NCBI GenBank assembly: GCA_964600075.1
Contig: CAZRIE010000030.1
Span: forward strand, 1-40,958
DNA length: 40,958 nt
Direction of reading: 5' to 3'
Source of the DNA: CAZRIE01 sp964600075
Lineage (GTDB): Bacteria > Bacteroidota > Bacteroidia > Flavobacteriales > Flavobacteriaceae
Positions 7,569-17,260 of the stretch are shown here, one piece after another. Numbering within the stretch: the stretch's first letter is position 1; each line of letters opens with the position of its first letter. The notes beneath the pieces are model-generated. The model was not told the origin of the DNA. It saw only the letters and a program-made list of their open reading frames with translations, and made no database searches. Made by a program: the position numbers and the translations under genes.

Positions 7569-9656
7569 ATGACAAAAGCGCTCTATGTTGCTACCCTAGA
7601 ATCCCACAGTGGCAAATCTTTGGTTGTGCTGGGTTTGATGCAACTGTTACTTGGTAAGATGGCTAAAGTAGGCTATTTCAGACCTGTAATTGATGATGTC
7701 AAAGCGGGAGCAATAGACAATCACATCAATACCGTTGTCTCTCATTTCGATTTGGATATTCCGGTCGAAGATGCCTATGCTTTAACACAGAGTGAGGTAG
7801 TTGACCTATTTAACAATGGCAGGCAAGGTGATATTCTGGATGCTATTATTTCCAAGTACAAACAACTCGAAGAACGGTTTGATTTTATTCTCGTAGAAGG
7901 AAGTGATTTCTCTAGTGACGGAAGCATCATCGAATTCGATTTGAATATCGATATCGCCAAGAATCTCGGTATTCCAGTTATATTGGTAGATAATGCGAGA
8001 GGCAAGACCCTTGAAGAATTTTGTGGCAATTTGGAATCGGCTGTAAATACCTATATTCAAAAAGGCATTAAAATTCTTGGTGTTGTGGCTAACAAAGTCA
8101 GCCCAAAAAATGTTGATTTGGTCAACAAGCGACTAGAAATAGAATTGAAAGACAAAACGGTTGCTTTCACCGTACCAAGAGTAAAAAACCTATCTCATCC
8201 TACCCTTCACGAAATTTTGGAATCCCTAGACGGGAAAGTTCTTTTTGGGGAAGAAAATTTAGACAATCAAACGGGAAGTTTTGGTGTAGGCGCCATGCAG
8301 TTGCATAACTATCTGAGCCATCTTCGGGATAATAGTTTGGTTATTACCCCTGGAGACCGATCCGATATTATTCTAGCAGCTTTACAAGCGAACCTATCTG
8401 ATAATTATCCCACAATATCGGGTATCGTACTTACCGGTGGTATGCTTCCTGAACCTTCAATATTAAAGTTGTTGGAAGGTTTTGAATCTCATGTCCCGAT
8501 CATTTCGGTTCAGCAAGGTACCTTTGATACTGCTAACTCCGTTGGCAATATCAAGTCGAAAATTTACGCAGAAAGCAAACAAAAGATTGCGACTTCCATA
8601 ACACTTTTTAATTCTCATATCAACGGTGAATTATTGCTAGAGCGTTTAAAAACCTTTGAACCGAAGGGCACGACGCCAAGAATGTTTCAATACAATCTGC
8701 TGCAACGGGCAAAAGCACATAAAAAACATATCGTACTGCCGGAAGGGGAAGATGCCAGAATTTTGGAGGCGGCCAGTGAATTAAGTGCTTTGGGTATTGT
8801 TGATATTACCCTTTTGGGGAATCGGGAGCAGCTAGAAAAGAAAGCCATGCAGCTAGGCATCGATATTTCGCATCTGAATAGTATCGATCCGGCTACAGCG
8901 CCTAATTTTGAGAGCTATGCCGCGACCTTTTACGAATTACGAAAACACAAAGGCGTTAATATGGATGTGGCCAGAGATACTATGCTCGATGTTTCTTATT
9001 TCGGAACAATGATGGTCTATCAAGGTGATGCCGACGGAATGGTCTCGGGTGCCGTTCATACCACGCAACATACCATACGCCCAGCTTTGCAGCTTGTAAA
9101 GACCAAACCTGGCATCGGAGTAGTATCCTCTGTCTTTTTTATGTGCTTGGAGAACCGGGTTTCCGTTTTTGGAGACTGTGCCATTAATCCGAACCCCACA
9201 GCAGAGCAATTGGCCGAAATCGCTATTTCCTCGGCCGCTTCAGCCGAAGCTTTTGGAATCAAAGCGAAAATTGCCATGCTATCGTATTCTTCAGGAAGTT
9301 CAGGACAAGGCGAAGATGTTGATAAAGTTAGAAAGGCAACCGAATTGGTAAAAAGTACACATCCAAATCTTCAGATTGAAGGTCCTATACAGTATGATGC
9401 TGCTGTTGATCCTTTGGTAGGTAAAAGTAAATTACCCGATTCGGAAGTCGCGGGCCAGGCTTCCGTTTTGATTTTTCCCGACCTGAATACAGGCAATAAT
9501 ACGTATAAGGCCGTTCAACGGGAAACAGGTGCTTTGGCCATAGGTCCGATGCTACAGGGGCTCAACAAACCCGTAAATGATTTGAGTAGAGGCTGTACTG
9601 TAGAAGATATTTTTAATACGGTAATCGTAACAGCAATTCAAGCACAAGAAAGCTAA
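7569..9656 (+). CDS. pta: Phosphate acetyltransferase (long, BioD-DRTGG-PTA form)
   Basis: This enzyme converts acetyl-CoA and phosphate to acetyl phosphate and CoA in the cytosol. At 695 aa it is the long bacterial form. An N-terminal dethiobiotin synthetase-like P-loop domain has ATLESHSGKS (8-17). A DRTGG regulatory domain follows at about 215-320, then the catalytic PTA/PTB domain (about 370-690) with VLPEGEDARILEAA, DGMVSGAVHTT, SYSSGSSGQGEDV and GPIQYDAAVDP. The ackA gene begins 6 bp after the stop, so the two form a tight operon for acetate formation or assimilation with substrate-level ATP production. A matching promoter box lies just upstream. All expected domains are intact. Confidence 0.97.
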   Translation: MTKALYVATLESHSGKSLVVLGLMQLLLGKMAKVGYFRPVIDDVKAGAIDNHINTVVSHFDLDIPVEDAYALTQSEVVDLFNNGRQGDILDAIISKYKQLEERFDFILVEGSDFSSDGSIIEFDLNIDIAKNLGIPVILVDNARGKTLEEFCGNLESAVNTYIQKGIKILGVVANKVSPKNVDLVNKRLEIELKDKTVAFTVPRVKNLSHPTLHEILESLDGKVLFGEENLDNQTGSFGVGAMQLHNYLSHLRDNSLVITPGDRSDIILAALQANLSDNYPTISGIVLTGGMLPEPSILKLLEGFESHVPIISVQQGTFDTANSVGNIKSKIYAESKQKIATSITLFNSHINGELLLERLKTFEPKGTTPRMFQYNLLQRAKAHKKHIVLPEGEDARILEAASELSALGIVDITLLGNREQLEKKAMQLGIDISHLNSIDPATAPNFESYAATFYELRKHKGVNMDVARDTMLDVSYFGTMMVYQGDADGMVSGAVHTTQHTIRPALQLVKTKPGIGVVSSVFFMCLENRVSVFGDCAINPNPTAEQLAEIAISSAASAEAFGIKAKIAMLSYSSGSSGQGEDVDKVRKATELVKSTHPNLQIEGPIQYDAAVDPLVGKSKLPDSEVAGQASVLIFPDLNTGNNTYKAVQRETGALAIGPMLQGLNKPVNDLSRGCTVEDIFNTVIVTAIQAQES

Positions 9657-9662
9657 ACGACT

Positions 9663-10850
9663 ATGCAGATTCTAGTCATCAATTCAGGAAGTTCGTCCAT
9701 CAAATTTCAGATTATCGAAATGCCATCCAAACTGGTCATCTGTAAAGGTCTGGTAGAACGCATCGGACTCGAAAACGCAGCGGTACATTTTGAGGCCAAC
9801 GGGCGATCTAAATCTGAAGTAAAATCCCTATCCAACCATAAGGAAGGTTTACAGGCGATAACCGATATGCTAATGCATGATGACATCGGAGTTTTAAAAC
9901 ACCCTGATGAGGTTGCTGTCGTGGCGCATCGCGTTGTGCATGGCGGAAACCGATTTGATCAACCTACCCGAGTTGATGAGAGCGTTCTCGCAGAGATTGA
10001 ACGTTTGTCTACGTTGGCGCCTTTACATAATCCCGCGAATGCAACAGGAATCAAAGTGGCCACCGAAATTTTTAAAAAGGCGCTTCAGATTGCGATTTTT
10101 GACACGGCTTTTCACCAAACACTTCCAGAAAAGGCATATCGCTATGCGATGCCTAAATCACTTGCCGACGAACATCATATTCGGGTGTACGGCTTTCATG
10201 GCACCAGCCATAAATATGTTTCCGAAAAGGCAATTGCCTATCTAAAAAAACCATCCAGCAAAATCATCAGCATCCATTTGGGAAACGGGTGTAGCGTAAC
10301 TGCCGTAAAGGATGGTAAGAGTATAGATCATTCCCTTGGTTTTGGTCCTTCCAACGGGCTCATTATGGGTACCCGAAGTGGAGATATCGATCAATCCGTA
10401 ATTTTTTATCTGATGGATAGTTTGGGCTTTTCGTCCAAGGAAGTAAACCGACTATTGCAAAAACAAAGCGGACTTTTGGGCCTCACAGGATATTCTGATC
10501 TGCGGGAAATTCAAAAAGAAGCAGACCAAGGAAATAAAGATTGTCAATTGGCTTTGGCAATGACTGCCTATCGTATCAAAAAATTCATAGGTAGCTATAT
10601 AGCAGTCCTTAACGGTCTTGACGCTATAATTTTTACCGCAGGCATTGGTGAAAACTCAAATCTTCTCCGCGCTATGGTCTGCAGAGATATGGAGGCTTTA
10701 GGCATTCTAATCGATTTCGAAAAGAATAATCAGGAAATACATACGATTCGCCAGATACAAAAGGAAAATGCCACTATTAAAATTCTAGTGATTCCAACCA
10801 ATGAAGAGTTGGAAATTGCAAAACAGGCTTTTGAATTAATAGAGGTCTAA
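9663..10850 (+). CDS. ackA: Acetate kinase
   Basis: This enzyme interconverts acetyl phosphate plus ADP and acetate plus ATP. At 395 aa it has the usual family length. Signatures are VINSGSSSIKFQ at the N-terminus (adenosine/phosphate fold), VAHRVVHGG, the second family signature FHGTSHKYVSEKA, IHLGNGCSVTAV, GTRSGDIDQS, and the C-terminal IIFTAGIGENS. It is the second gene of the pta-ackA operon. It faces the convergent LpxR-like gene. The 101-bp gap between them holds only a weak inverted repeat (AACTTTAA at 10873 with TTAAAGTT at 10905, long loop) that might help end both transcripts. Confidence 0.97.
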   Translation: MQILVINSGSSSIKFQIIEMPSKLVICKGLVERIGLENAAVHFEANGRSKSEVKSLSNHKEGLQAITDMLMHDDIGVLKHPDEVAVVAHRVVHGGNRFDQPTRVDESVLAEIERLSTLAPLHNPANATGIKVATEIFKKALQIAIFDTAFHQTLPEKAYRYAMPKSLADEHHIRVYGFHGTSHKYVSEKAIAYLKKPSSKIISIHLGNGCSVTAVKDGKSIDHSLGFGPSNGLIMGTRSGDIDQSVIFYLMDSLGFSSKEVNRLLQKQSGLLGLTGYSDLREIQKEADQGNKDCQLALAMTAYRIKKFIGSYIAVLNGLDAIIFTAGIGENSNLLRAMVCRDMEALGILIDFEKNNQEIHTIRQIQKENATIKILVIPTNEELEIAKQAFELIEV

Positions 10851-10951
10851 GTGCAAGTTTTTATAAGCTTTTAACTTTAACATTCGCAAACCGATCAGTA
10901 GCGCTTAAAGTTTTATTATAGTGCGTCCAAAAATTAATTTCATTTTCACCC

Positions 10952-11935
10952 TCAAAATTTATATTTCAAAATAGTACGCGCATAAACATGCCGCTCATTC
11001 GGTACAACTTTTCCGAAAGTAAAGTAATGCTCGATTCCCAGAGAGAATCGCCTTGAAGAAAAATAGATGCTTTGCGTTAGCATGGCGCTAAATGTGTTCA
11101 ACTCATCTACCGCATACTCAAAATCGTTATTGAACAGATTTCCTTGTGCAGTGCCATCAAAGATATTCAAGGAGCCGCTGATCTCAGATTGAAAAAACAG
11201 TTCTATACCAGAGGAATTGGATAAGATATTATTGTCCGTGCCGGCGGATGATGCCAATTTGTTAAACTTTCCAAGACGCAGCCCTAAAGTTGGGGTGGCA
11301 TCAATATATAGATTTCCAATACGGGCATCTAATGTCCCAAAGATATCGAACCACTTTTCCTGTGGTAAAAAATCGTATCCGTACTTAATATCCATATTAA
11401 AAATTAACTGGTCGGGAACTTGAAAGCGCCATTCGTCGAAAATGGGGTCATCTGTTATATTATCATGGAACCAACTTTGAAAGTCACCCGCTAAAGATGA
11501 AGGCCCCATGACGCCCAGCAATGCACCCCCCCTCAGAAAAGAGCGTTCAAAGGCATAGGTGATATGAAATGTGCCGTATAATAAACCGGCATACGGACGA
11601 TCAAAGGAAATGGAATCTTCTTCTATTTCAACTACGGACACTTCTTTATTCGAAGGCGTGTAACCTTCTAAACGTATTCCTGTTTCAAAAAAGTAATCGG
11701 TCTTCTTAGAAAAAAGATTTTGCAAGCCAAATAGCTTTTCTCTTTTAAATTTTAGACTTGCGCCTAAGCCAAAGCTGTAAAAACGATCGGAATTCTGCCA
11801 TACGACAAAAGCATCATTTGCAGAGGAAAATGAAAATTCCTTAGTAAAGGAATTTTGGTCTTGTGCAGTTATTTGAATCGACACAAAAAGGAATATAAAA
11901 AAAAAGAAACAATGACTTATTTTAGGGTGTTTCAT
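10952..11935 (-). CDS. LpxR-like outer-membrane lipid A deacylase family protein (DUF2219)
   Basis: A 327-aa outer-membrane barrel protein with a Sec signal peptide (hydrophobic run CFFFFIFLFVSIQI, cleavage near TAQ, residue 25). It matches the LpxR/DUF2219 family. It has the N-terminal SANDAF motif, with N40-D41 in the place of the catalytic Asn-Asp, the conserved DRPYAG (112-117), and GPSSLAGDFQSWFH with H157 in the place of the active-site His. It ends in an amphipathic strand with a terminal Phe (TILKYKF), as outer-membrane barrels do. LpxR removes the 3'-acyloxyacyl group of lipid A in Salmonella; that activity is inferred here from the preserved motif residues. It is a single gene on the minus strand. 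Confidence 0.8.
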   Translation of the reverse strand: MKHPKISHCFFFFIFLFVSIQITAQDQNSFTKEFSFSSANDAFVVWQNSDRFYSFGLGASLKFKREKLFGLQNLFSKKTDYFFETGIRLEGYTPSNKEVSVVEIEEDSISFDRPYAGLLYGTFHITYAFERSFLRGGALLGVMGPSSLAGDFQSWFHDNITDDPIFDEWRFQVPDQLIFNMDIKYGYDFLPQEKWFDIFGTLDARIGNLYIDATPTLGLRLGKFNKLASSAGTDNNILSNSSGIELFFQSEISGSLNIFDGTAQGNLFNNDFEYAVDELNTFSAMLTQSIYFSSRRFSLGIEHYFTFGKVVPNERHVYARTILKYKF

Positions 11936-11990
11936 GTAATCTTATTCATCGGAAAATTCGTGTTTTTAATAATTGAAAATACTGTTTTAA

Positions 11991-12311
11991 ATGGAATTTT
12001 TAGCACGAATATCCCGAGCTTCAGTTTGTTTTATTTGTCCACTTCTCCTTTTTTATGTAGTTCTTAGAATTGTGGTTTTCTCTGAACGTGTTTTGCAAAG
12101 TTTTGGACAGTTGTATTTAACGCCGACCTATACCTATTCTTTGGGATGGTTACCCTTGTTTTATTTGGCAAAATTATCTTGTAAGTTTACTAAAATTAAG
12201 GCTTCTCGATTTAGAACCGAAGCCCAAATAATTGATATTTAGGCGGCCTTGATTTTGGCAACAAGTATCATGGGTATGATTTTAATGACCCTGCTAATTC
12301 TCAAAGCCTGA
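11991..12311 (+). pseudogene. Possible decayed membrane-protein gene
   Basis: A plus-strand frame of 83 codons (start 11991) encodes hydrophobic segments (FICPLLLFYVVLRIVVF and a second near YSLGWLPLFYLAKL) and ends at TAG 12240-12242. The same frame continues for 22 more codons as a typical helix (AALILATSIMGMILMTLLIL) before TGA at 12309. This suggests a multi-helix protein cut by a stop. No family is recognised and no ribosome-binding or promoter signal is clear, so it may be a chance AT-rich frame. Confidence 0.25.
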
Positions 12312-12407
12312 TCTAGTTTAATATGTCTAATTCTTAGTCAATGAAAAACCCATTTATTTACAAAAGAGTCATTCGCTTAATAGTCAAAATTAAAAAAAGT
12401 TCGCAGT

Positions 12408-12736
12408 TTACCATTTAAAAGATTTATACCCGACCCCGAATCCCATATAATCCGCTGCCCTCCATCTATGCTCTTAACCCATTTTGTACTAGAAGAATTT
12501 TGTTCATGGTATAACGCTGGGCTGGCTGCATAAAAAGGCGCCTATTTCTCAATTATCAGTAAGATAGGTACCTACCTGTGCCTTTAGGGCCATTTTTCAA
12601 AATTGAAATCGTAACCGGCATGCACTTCCATAGATGTCCTATCAGCTGTTTTTTCAAATTCTCGAAAGAATACATTGACAAATTTCATTTTAAAAAAAGC
12701 CAATGTTTTGACTTCAGTATTCCCTAAAAATAAGGC
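12408..12736 (-). pseudogene. Remnant of an outer-membrane beta-barrel gene
   Basis: The minus strand carries protein-like pieces in different frames that join into the end of a barrel. Positions 12736-12587 read 50 codons without a stop (NTEVKTLAFFKMKFVNVF, TSMEVHAGYDFNFEKWP). A +1 shift continues LKAQVGTYLTDN. A third frame gives ALYHEQNSSSTKWVKS, and the end reads AADYMGFGVGYKSFKW followed by TAA at 12408-12410. The last piece has the glycine/aromatic alternation and final aromatic of barrel C-terminal strands. At least two frameshifts and several stops show it is dead. The N-terminal part has vanished. Confidence 0.55.
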
Positions 12737-12863
12737 TTACAGTACAGTACAGGATGCAATCCAGCATTAAAAAAATGATTTTAGATGTTTATGTTGAATC
12801 ATAAACAATTTGATCGATGCATCTTACAAAATTCAAATTTTTGTTAGGGTATTTTACTAAATG

Positions 12864-12893
12864 GGCCGGAGTATGTATTTCCGGCCATTTTTT
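12864..12893 (+). terminator. Strong orphan intrinsic terminator
   Basis: A perfect 7-bp GC-rich stem, GGCCGGA (12864-12870) with TCCGGCC (12880-12886), encloses a 9-nt loop and is followed by ATTTTTTT. It is a textbook plus-strand terminator, yet no intact plus-strand gene ends upstream; the nearest is ackA, 2 kb away. It lies about 165 bp before araB, so it may shield that operon. It may also be left from a lost gene, or end an unrecognised short transcript. Confidence 0.75.
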
Positions 12894-13057
12894 TACACGC
12901 TTATTTTTTACTTTATGACCTTAAGAAAAAAGAATTTATCTTGTAGCTGTTTTGGTTTTGATTCTTTTGAATCCTCAACGTAGAAATTTAAAGAAATTGC
13001 CCCTAATGGAAAACGCATATACCGCTATTTATAAGACCAGTCCGAAAATCGTACGAC

Positions 13058-14731
13058 ATGACAGGTGATAACTATAGTTTGGGTTTGGATTTTGGCTCCG
13101 ATTCGGTTCGGGCCTTGTTGGTCAATAATACTACAGGGAAAGAAATCGCCACGTCTGTTCATTATTACAAGCGCTGGAAGTCTGGCATGCACTGTGACCC
13201 CTCGAAGAACCAATTTCGTCAACATCCTTTGGATTATGTTGAAGGCATTGAAAACACCATCAAAGAAATCGTTGCTGAAGTAAGCCCGGAGATTGCTCAA
13301 AACATTCTAGGTATAGGGGTCGATACCACAGGATCTACACCTGTAGCGGTCGATGCCTCTGGAACGCCATTGGCCCTGTTGGATGAATTCAAAGACAACC
13401 CCAACGCTATGTTCGTACTTTGGAAGGACCATACAGGTATCAAGGAGGCCGATGAAATCAATGACCTATGCCGGAAATGGGAAATCGATTATTCAAAATA
13501 TGAGGGTGGTATTTATTCTTCCGAATGGTTCTGGTCGAAGATTTTGCATGTCTCCAGACAAGATAATGCTGTTTTGAAAGCCGCTTTTTCATGGGTCGAG
13601 CACTGTGATTGGATACCTTTTCTTTTGACCGGCGGTAGCGATATAAATGCAATGAAACGTAGTCGATGTGCGGCTGGTCATAAGGCCCTGTGGCACGAAT
13701 CGTTCGGTGGTCTGCCGTCAAATGATTTTCTAAGAACCTTGGATCCCATTCTTGACGGATTAAGAGATCGTCTGTTCGAAAAAACATATACCTCAGATGT
13801 TTCTGCCGGAACATTGAGTTCAGCATGGGCCGAAAGGCTTGGCTTGCCAAAATCGGCTGTAGTGGCTGTTGGTGCTTTTGACGCGCATATGGGAGCGGTA
13901 GGTGCCAAAACAGAACCCTATTTTTTGACCAAGATTATGGGTACTTCTACCTGCGATATTCTTGTGGCACCAATGGAGGGCGAAGAGAAATTGGTCAAAG
14001 GTATTTGTGGTCAGGTAGATGGTTCGGTCATACCCAATATGCTTGGGCTTGAAGCTGGTCAATCGGCCTTCGGTGATATTTATGCGTGGTACGAAAGAGT
14101 ATTGGCCTGGCCGATCAAAGAACTTATAGGCACTTCTAAGGTTATCGATACTGCGACCAAAGAAAAATTAGTGGAAGAGGCAATGCAAAGGTTGATTCCA
14201 GAACTGAGCGCGGCTGCTGCAAAAGAGCCCATCGGGGCTTCTGGCGAGCTTGCTTTGGATTGGATGAACGGCCGGCGCACCCCCGATGCGAATCAGAATT
14301 TGAAAGGGGTTATTGCGGGTATCAATTTAGGAAGTAGTTCCCCCAAGATTTTCCGGGCGCTGGTAGAGGCTTCCTGTTTCGGCGCAAAGAAAATTGTTGA
14401 TCGGTTTTTATCCGAAGGTATTCCGATCAAAGGGGTGATAGCCCTAGGTGGAGTTGCCAAGAAATCCCCATTCATTATGCAAATGATGGCAGATGTGCTC
14501 AATATACCCATCAGGGTAGTAGGATCGGAACAAGCCTGTGCTTTGGGTGCGGCTATATTCGGCGCGGTATCCGCAGGACGCTACAGCTCCGTATCGGAAG
14601 CTATGGAAAATATGGGAAGTCCGACGGAAATTACCTATGAACCGAATAACCAAAATGTTGTCGTGTACGAAAAAGTATACCAACGATACAATGCGCTCTG
14701 CGAGACCATGGAGACACATATTATGAACTGA
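13058..14731 (+). CDS. araB: Ribulokinase
   Basis: This enzyme phosphorylates L-ribulose with ATP to L-ribulose 5-phosphate, the second step of L-arabinose catabolism. It is a 557-aa FGGY-family sugar kinase. The N-terminal ATPase fold has GLDFGSDSVRALLVN (about 8-22) and GIGVDTTGSTPVAVD. The middle has VEHCDWIPFLLTG and KRSRCAAGHKALWH. The C-terminal domain has VAVGAFDAHMGAVGA, MGTSTCDI, ALDWMNGRRTPDAN and IALGGVAKKSPFIMQMMADV. The length and the DWMNGRRTPDAN block are characteristic of AraB rather than xylulokinase. It is the first gene of the arabinose operon. About 320 bp upstream is non-coding and includes an orphan terminator, so the promoter is likely there, but no consensus -7 box was found. 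Confidence 0.95.
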   Translation: MTGDNYSLGLDFGSDSVRALLVNNTTGKEIATSVHYYKRWKSGMHCDPSKNQFRQHPLDYVEGIENTIKEIVAEVSPEIAQNILGIGVDTTGSTPVAVDASGTPLALLDEFKDNPNAMFVLWKDHTGIKEADEINDLCRKWEIDYSKYEGGIYSSEWFWSKILHVSRQDNAVLKAAFSWVEHCDWIPFLLTGGSDINAMKRSRCAAGHKALWHESFGGLPSNDFLRTLDPILDGLRDRLFEKTYTSDVSAGTLSSAWAERLGLPKSAVVAVGAFDAHMGAVGAKTEPYFLTKIMGTSTCDILVAPMEGEEKLVKGICGQVDGSVIPNMLGLEAGQSAFGDIYAWYERVLAWPIKELIGTSKVIDTATKEKLVEEAMQRLIPELSAAAAKEPIGASGELALDWMNGRRTPDANQNLKGVIAGINLGSSSPKIFRALVEASCFGAKKIVDRFLSEGIPIKGVIALGGVAKKSPFIMQMMADVLNIPIRVVGSEQACALGAAIFGAVSAGRYSSVSEAMENMGSPTEITYEPNNQNVVVYEKVYQRYNALCETMETHIMN

Positions 14732-14899
14732 ATTCGTTTTGAGTTTTTGTTTGGAACCGAGATTTTCGGCTTTTGTGCTCTAATGAAGGTTTTTTTGAGC
14801 AGCATAGCTATAGTATGAGAAAAATAGGAAAATAGAGTGTAAAATGTCAAAATCGCAGGTAAAAGAGAAACTCAAGACAAGTTCATTAAGTCAAAACCA

Positions 14900-15601
14900 A
14901 TGGGTAAGTATAAAACATTAAAAGAGGAGGCCTACGCGGCCAATATGCAGCTTCCCAATTTGGGTCTGGTGCTTTTTACCTTTGGAAACGCAAGTGCCGT
15001 AGATCGGGCCGGGGGCGTATTTGCGATAAAACCCAGCGGGGTGCCTTATGCCGAGCTAAAGGTAAACGACATGGTCATCTGCGATTATGAAGCCAATGTC
15101 GTCGAAGGCAAAATGCGGCCGTCGTCAGATACGAAAACACACGCCGTATTGTACAAGGAGTGGGCTAATATCGGCGGGGTCGTGCATACGCACTCGACTT
15201 ACGGTACCGCCTGGGCGCAAGCAATAAAGGATATTCCTATTTTCGGTACTACGCATGCCGACCATTTGACATCCGATATTCCCTGTGCACCACCGATGAA
15301 AGATGAATATATCAAAGGAGATTATGAACATATGACGGGCTTTCAAATTATCGATTGTCTAAAGGAAAAAGGTCTTGATTATCAAGAAGTAGAGATGATT
15401 TTGGTGGGAAACCACGCGCCCTTCACTTGGGGCAAAACAGTTTCAAAGGCGGTCTATAATAGCGCGGTTTGTGAAGAGGTGGCTAAAATGGCCTTTCTGA
15501 CTTTACAGATAAACCCCCAGGCCGAAAAATTGAAAGAGGCTCTAAAAAAGAAACATTTCGAACGTAAACACGGAGGAAATTCCTATTACGGACAAGAATA
15601 A
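14900..15601 (+). CDS. araD: L-ribulose-5-phosphate 4-epimerase
   Basis: This enzyme converts L-ribulose 5-phosphate to D-xylulose 5-phosphate, feeding the pentose phosphate pathway. At 233 aa it is a class II aldolase/epimerase fold protein of normal length. The zinc-binding histidines are visible: H96 and H98 in VVHTHSTYGTAWAQ and H172 in GNHAPFTWG. FTFGNASAVDR, KPSGVPY and SSDTKTH form the phosphate and active-site region, and D121 lies in THADH. It follows araB by 168 bp, which is unusually wide for the operon and might contain an internal processing or regulatory site. The symporter gene follows 24 bp later. Confidence 0.95.
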   Translation: MGKYKTLKEEAYAANMQLPNLGLVLFTFGNASAVDRAGGVFAIKPSGVPYAELKVNDMVICDYEANVVEGKMRPSSDTKTHAVLYKEWANIGGVVHTHSTYGTAWAQAIKDIPIFGTTHADHLTSDIPCAPPMKDEYIKGDYEHMTGFQIIDCLKEKGLDYQEVEMILVGNHAPFTWGKTVSKAVYNSAVCEEVAKMAFLTLQINPQAEKLKEALKKKHFERKHGGNSYYGQE

Positions 15602-15625
15602 TTACCATCACCTGACACATTCATT

Positions 15626-17251
15626 ATGAAAGAATTGGATGCCCTCGATTGGGTCGTTATCGCCATTTACTTTATTATTCTACTCGGTGTTGCCTGGTGG
15701 GTCATCAGGCAAAAGCAAAATAATACGGAAGATTATTTCTTGGCCGGTAGAAATATTGGATGGTTTATGGTCGGTGCATCGATTTTTGCATCTAATATCG
15801 GTTCAGAACATGTGGTCGGCCTCGCTGGAAATGGAGCTGGCGACAAAATGCCGTTATTGATTTATGAGATGCACGCGTGGATTGTGCTAATGTTGGGCTG
15901 GGTATTTCTACCTTTCTATGCAAGAAGCGGAGTATTCACTATGCCCGAATTTCTTGAAAAACGGTTTGATTCACGTTCGCGCTGGGTGCTCTCCGTGGTG
16001 TCTTTGATCGCTTATATTTTGACCAAAGTTTCCGTAACGATTTATGCAGGTGGGGTCGTGGTTTCTGCCTTACTGGGAATTCCCTTTTGGATAGGTGCCG
16101 TTGCCACAGTGGTACTTACTGGTTTGTATACGGTTTTAGGTGGAATGCGTGCCGTAGTCTATACCGAGACTATTCAGGCAGTCGTACTCGTGCTGGGTGC
16201 CGGAATCCTGACTTTTTTAGGCTTGGATGCCGTAGGGGGATGGGGCGAACTGAAAGAAACGATCGGTGCCGATTATTTTAATATGTGGCGTCCTAATACA
16301 GACCCTGATTATCCATGGTTGCCCTTATTCATTACCAGTACGGTTGTGGGTATCTGGTATTGGTGTACTGATCAGGTTATTGTGCAACGGGTGTTGACGG
16401 CTAAAAATATTAAAGAAGGAAGGCGTGGAAGTATCTTCGGGGCCCTGTTGAAATTGATGCCTGTATTTTTGTTCTTGATTCCCGGTGTTATTGCTTTGGG
16501 ATTGAAAATGCAGGGAAAATTGGATTGGGATAGTCCAGATGAGGCGTTTCCCGTCCTGATGAGCAATCTGATGCCATCGGGTCTGAGAGGATTAGTCGCT
16601 GCAGGATTGCTTGCTGCACTGATGAGCTCTTTGGCTTCGGTCTTCAATTCGTGTTCAACCCTGTTTACGTTGGATATTTATAAAAAACTAAAACCTGAAA
16701 AGCCGGAAGCGGAATTGGTGAAAACTGGCCAAATTGCCACTTTTTTTGTGGTTGGTCTAGGCCTGTTATGGATTCCGATTATTACGACCTTGTCAGATGG
16801 GCTCTATGAATATCTACAGAACGTGCAGGCCTATATTTCGCCTCCGATCGCGGCGGTATTCTTACTCGGCATTTTTTACAAACGCATGAATGCCAACGGG
16901 GCCATCGCCACATTGGTGGGCGGGTTTATTATCGGTTTTTCAAAACTGACCCTTGAAATCTTGAAATCCAGTTTTGAAGAGGGGAGTTTCCTATTTAACA
17001 TCGCCGATATTAATTGGCTTGTTTTTGGGGCCTATTTCTTTGCCATGTGCATTGCGATTGCGGTTATCGTAAGTATGTTCTATCCGGCACCTTCTAAAGC
17101 ACAATTGGCGGGGCTGACCTTTGGTAGTGTAACAGATGAGCAAAAGGCCGCCAATAAATCGAGTTATAATTTCTGGGATATTGCCGCTTCCGTAGGTGTT
17201 GTTCTTATCGTGGTCTATATTATGATTTCCTTTAGCACTTTAAGTTTATAA
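15626..17251 (+). CDS. Sodium/solute symporter (SSS/SGLT family), likely arabinose uptake
   Basis: A 541-aa inner-membrane transporter with about 14 hydrophobic helices. It belongs to the sodium:solute symporter family, as shown by the N-terminal EDYFLAGRNIGWFMVGASIFASNIG block, SEHVVGLAGNGAG, a GGMRAVVYTETIQAVVL helix, the WYWCTDQVIVQRVL motif and GLLAALMSSLASVFNSCSTLF (Na+-site region). This subgroup contains SGLT-like sugar carriers. It lies between araD and araA with gaps of 24 and 9 bp, so its substrate is most likely L-arabinose, possibly also related monosaccharides. The transport specificity is inferred from operon position only. Confidence 0.9.
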   Translation: MKELDALDWVVIAIYFIILLGVAWWVIRQKQNNTEDYFLAGRNIGWFMVGASIFASNIGSEHVVGLAGNGAGDKMPLLIYEMHAWIVLMLGWVFLPFYARSGVFTMPEFLEKRFDSRSRWVLSVVSLIAYILTKVSVTIYAGGVVVSALLGIPFWIGAVATVVLTGLYTVLGGMRAVVYTETIQAVVLVLGAGILTFLGLDAVGGWGELKETIGADYFNMWRPNTDPDYPWLPLFITSTVVGIWYWCTDQVIVQRVLTAKNIKEGRRGSIFGALLKLMPVFLFLIPGVIALGLKMQGKLDWDSPDEAFPVLMSNLMPSGLRGLVAAGLLAALMSSLASVFNSCSTLFTLDIYKKLKPEKPEAELVKTGQIATFFVVGLGLLWIPIITTLSDGLYEYLQNVQAYISPPIAAVFLLGIFYKRMNANGAIATLVGGFIIGFSKLTLEILKSSFEEGSFLFNIADINWLVFGAYFFAMCIAIAVIVSMFYPAPSKAQLAGLTFGSVTDEQKAANKSSYNFWDIAASVGVVLIVVYIMISFSTLSL

Positions 17252-17260
17252 AATTGAGAG

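Noticed and set aside
10873..10912. AACTTTAA/TTAAAGTT as a terminator between ackA and the LpxR-like gene
   Set aside because: The stem is AT-only with a 24-nt loop, too weak to list as a terminator.
13458..13850. 130-codon open frame antisense to araB
   Set aside because: Composition is Arg/His-rich shadow type and araB is unquestionable.
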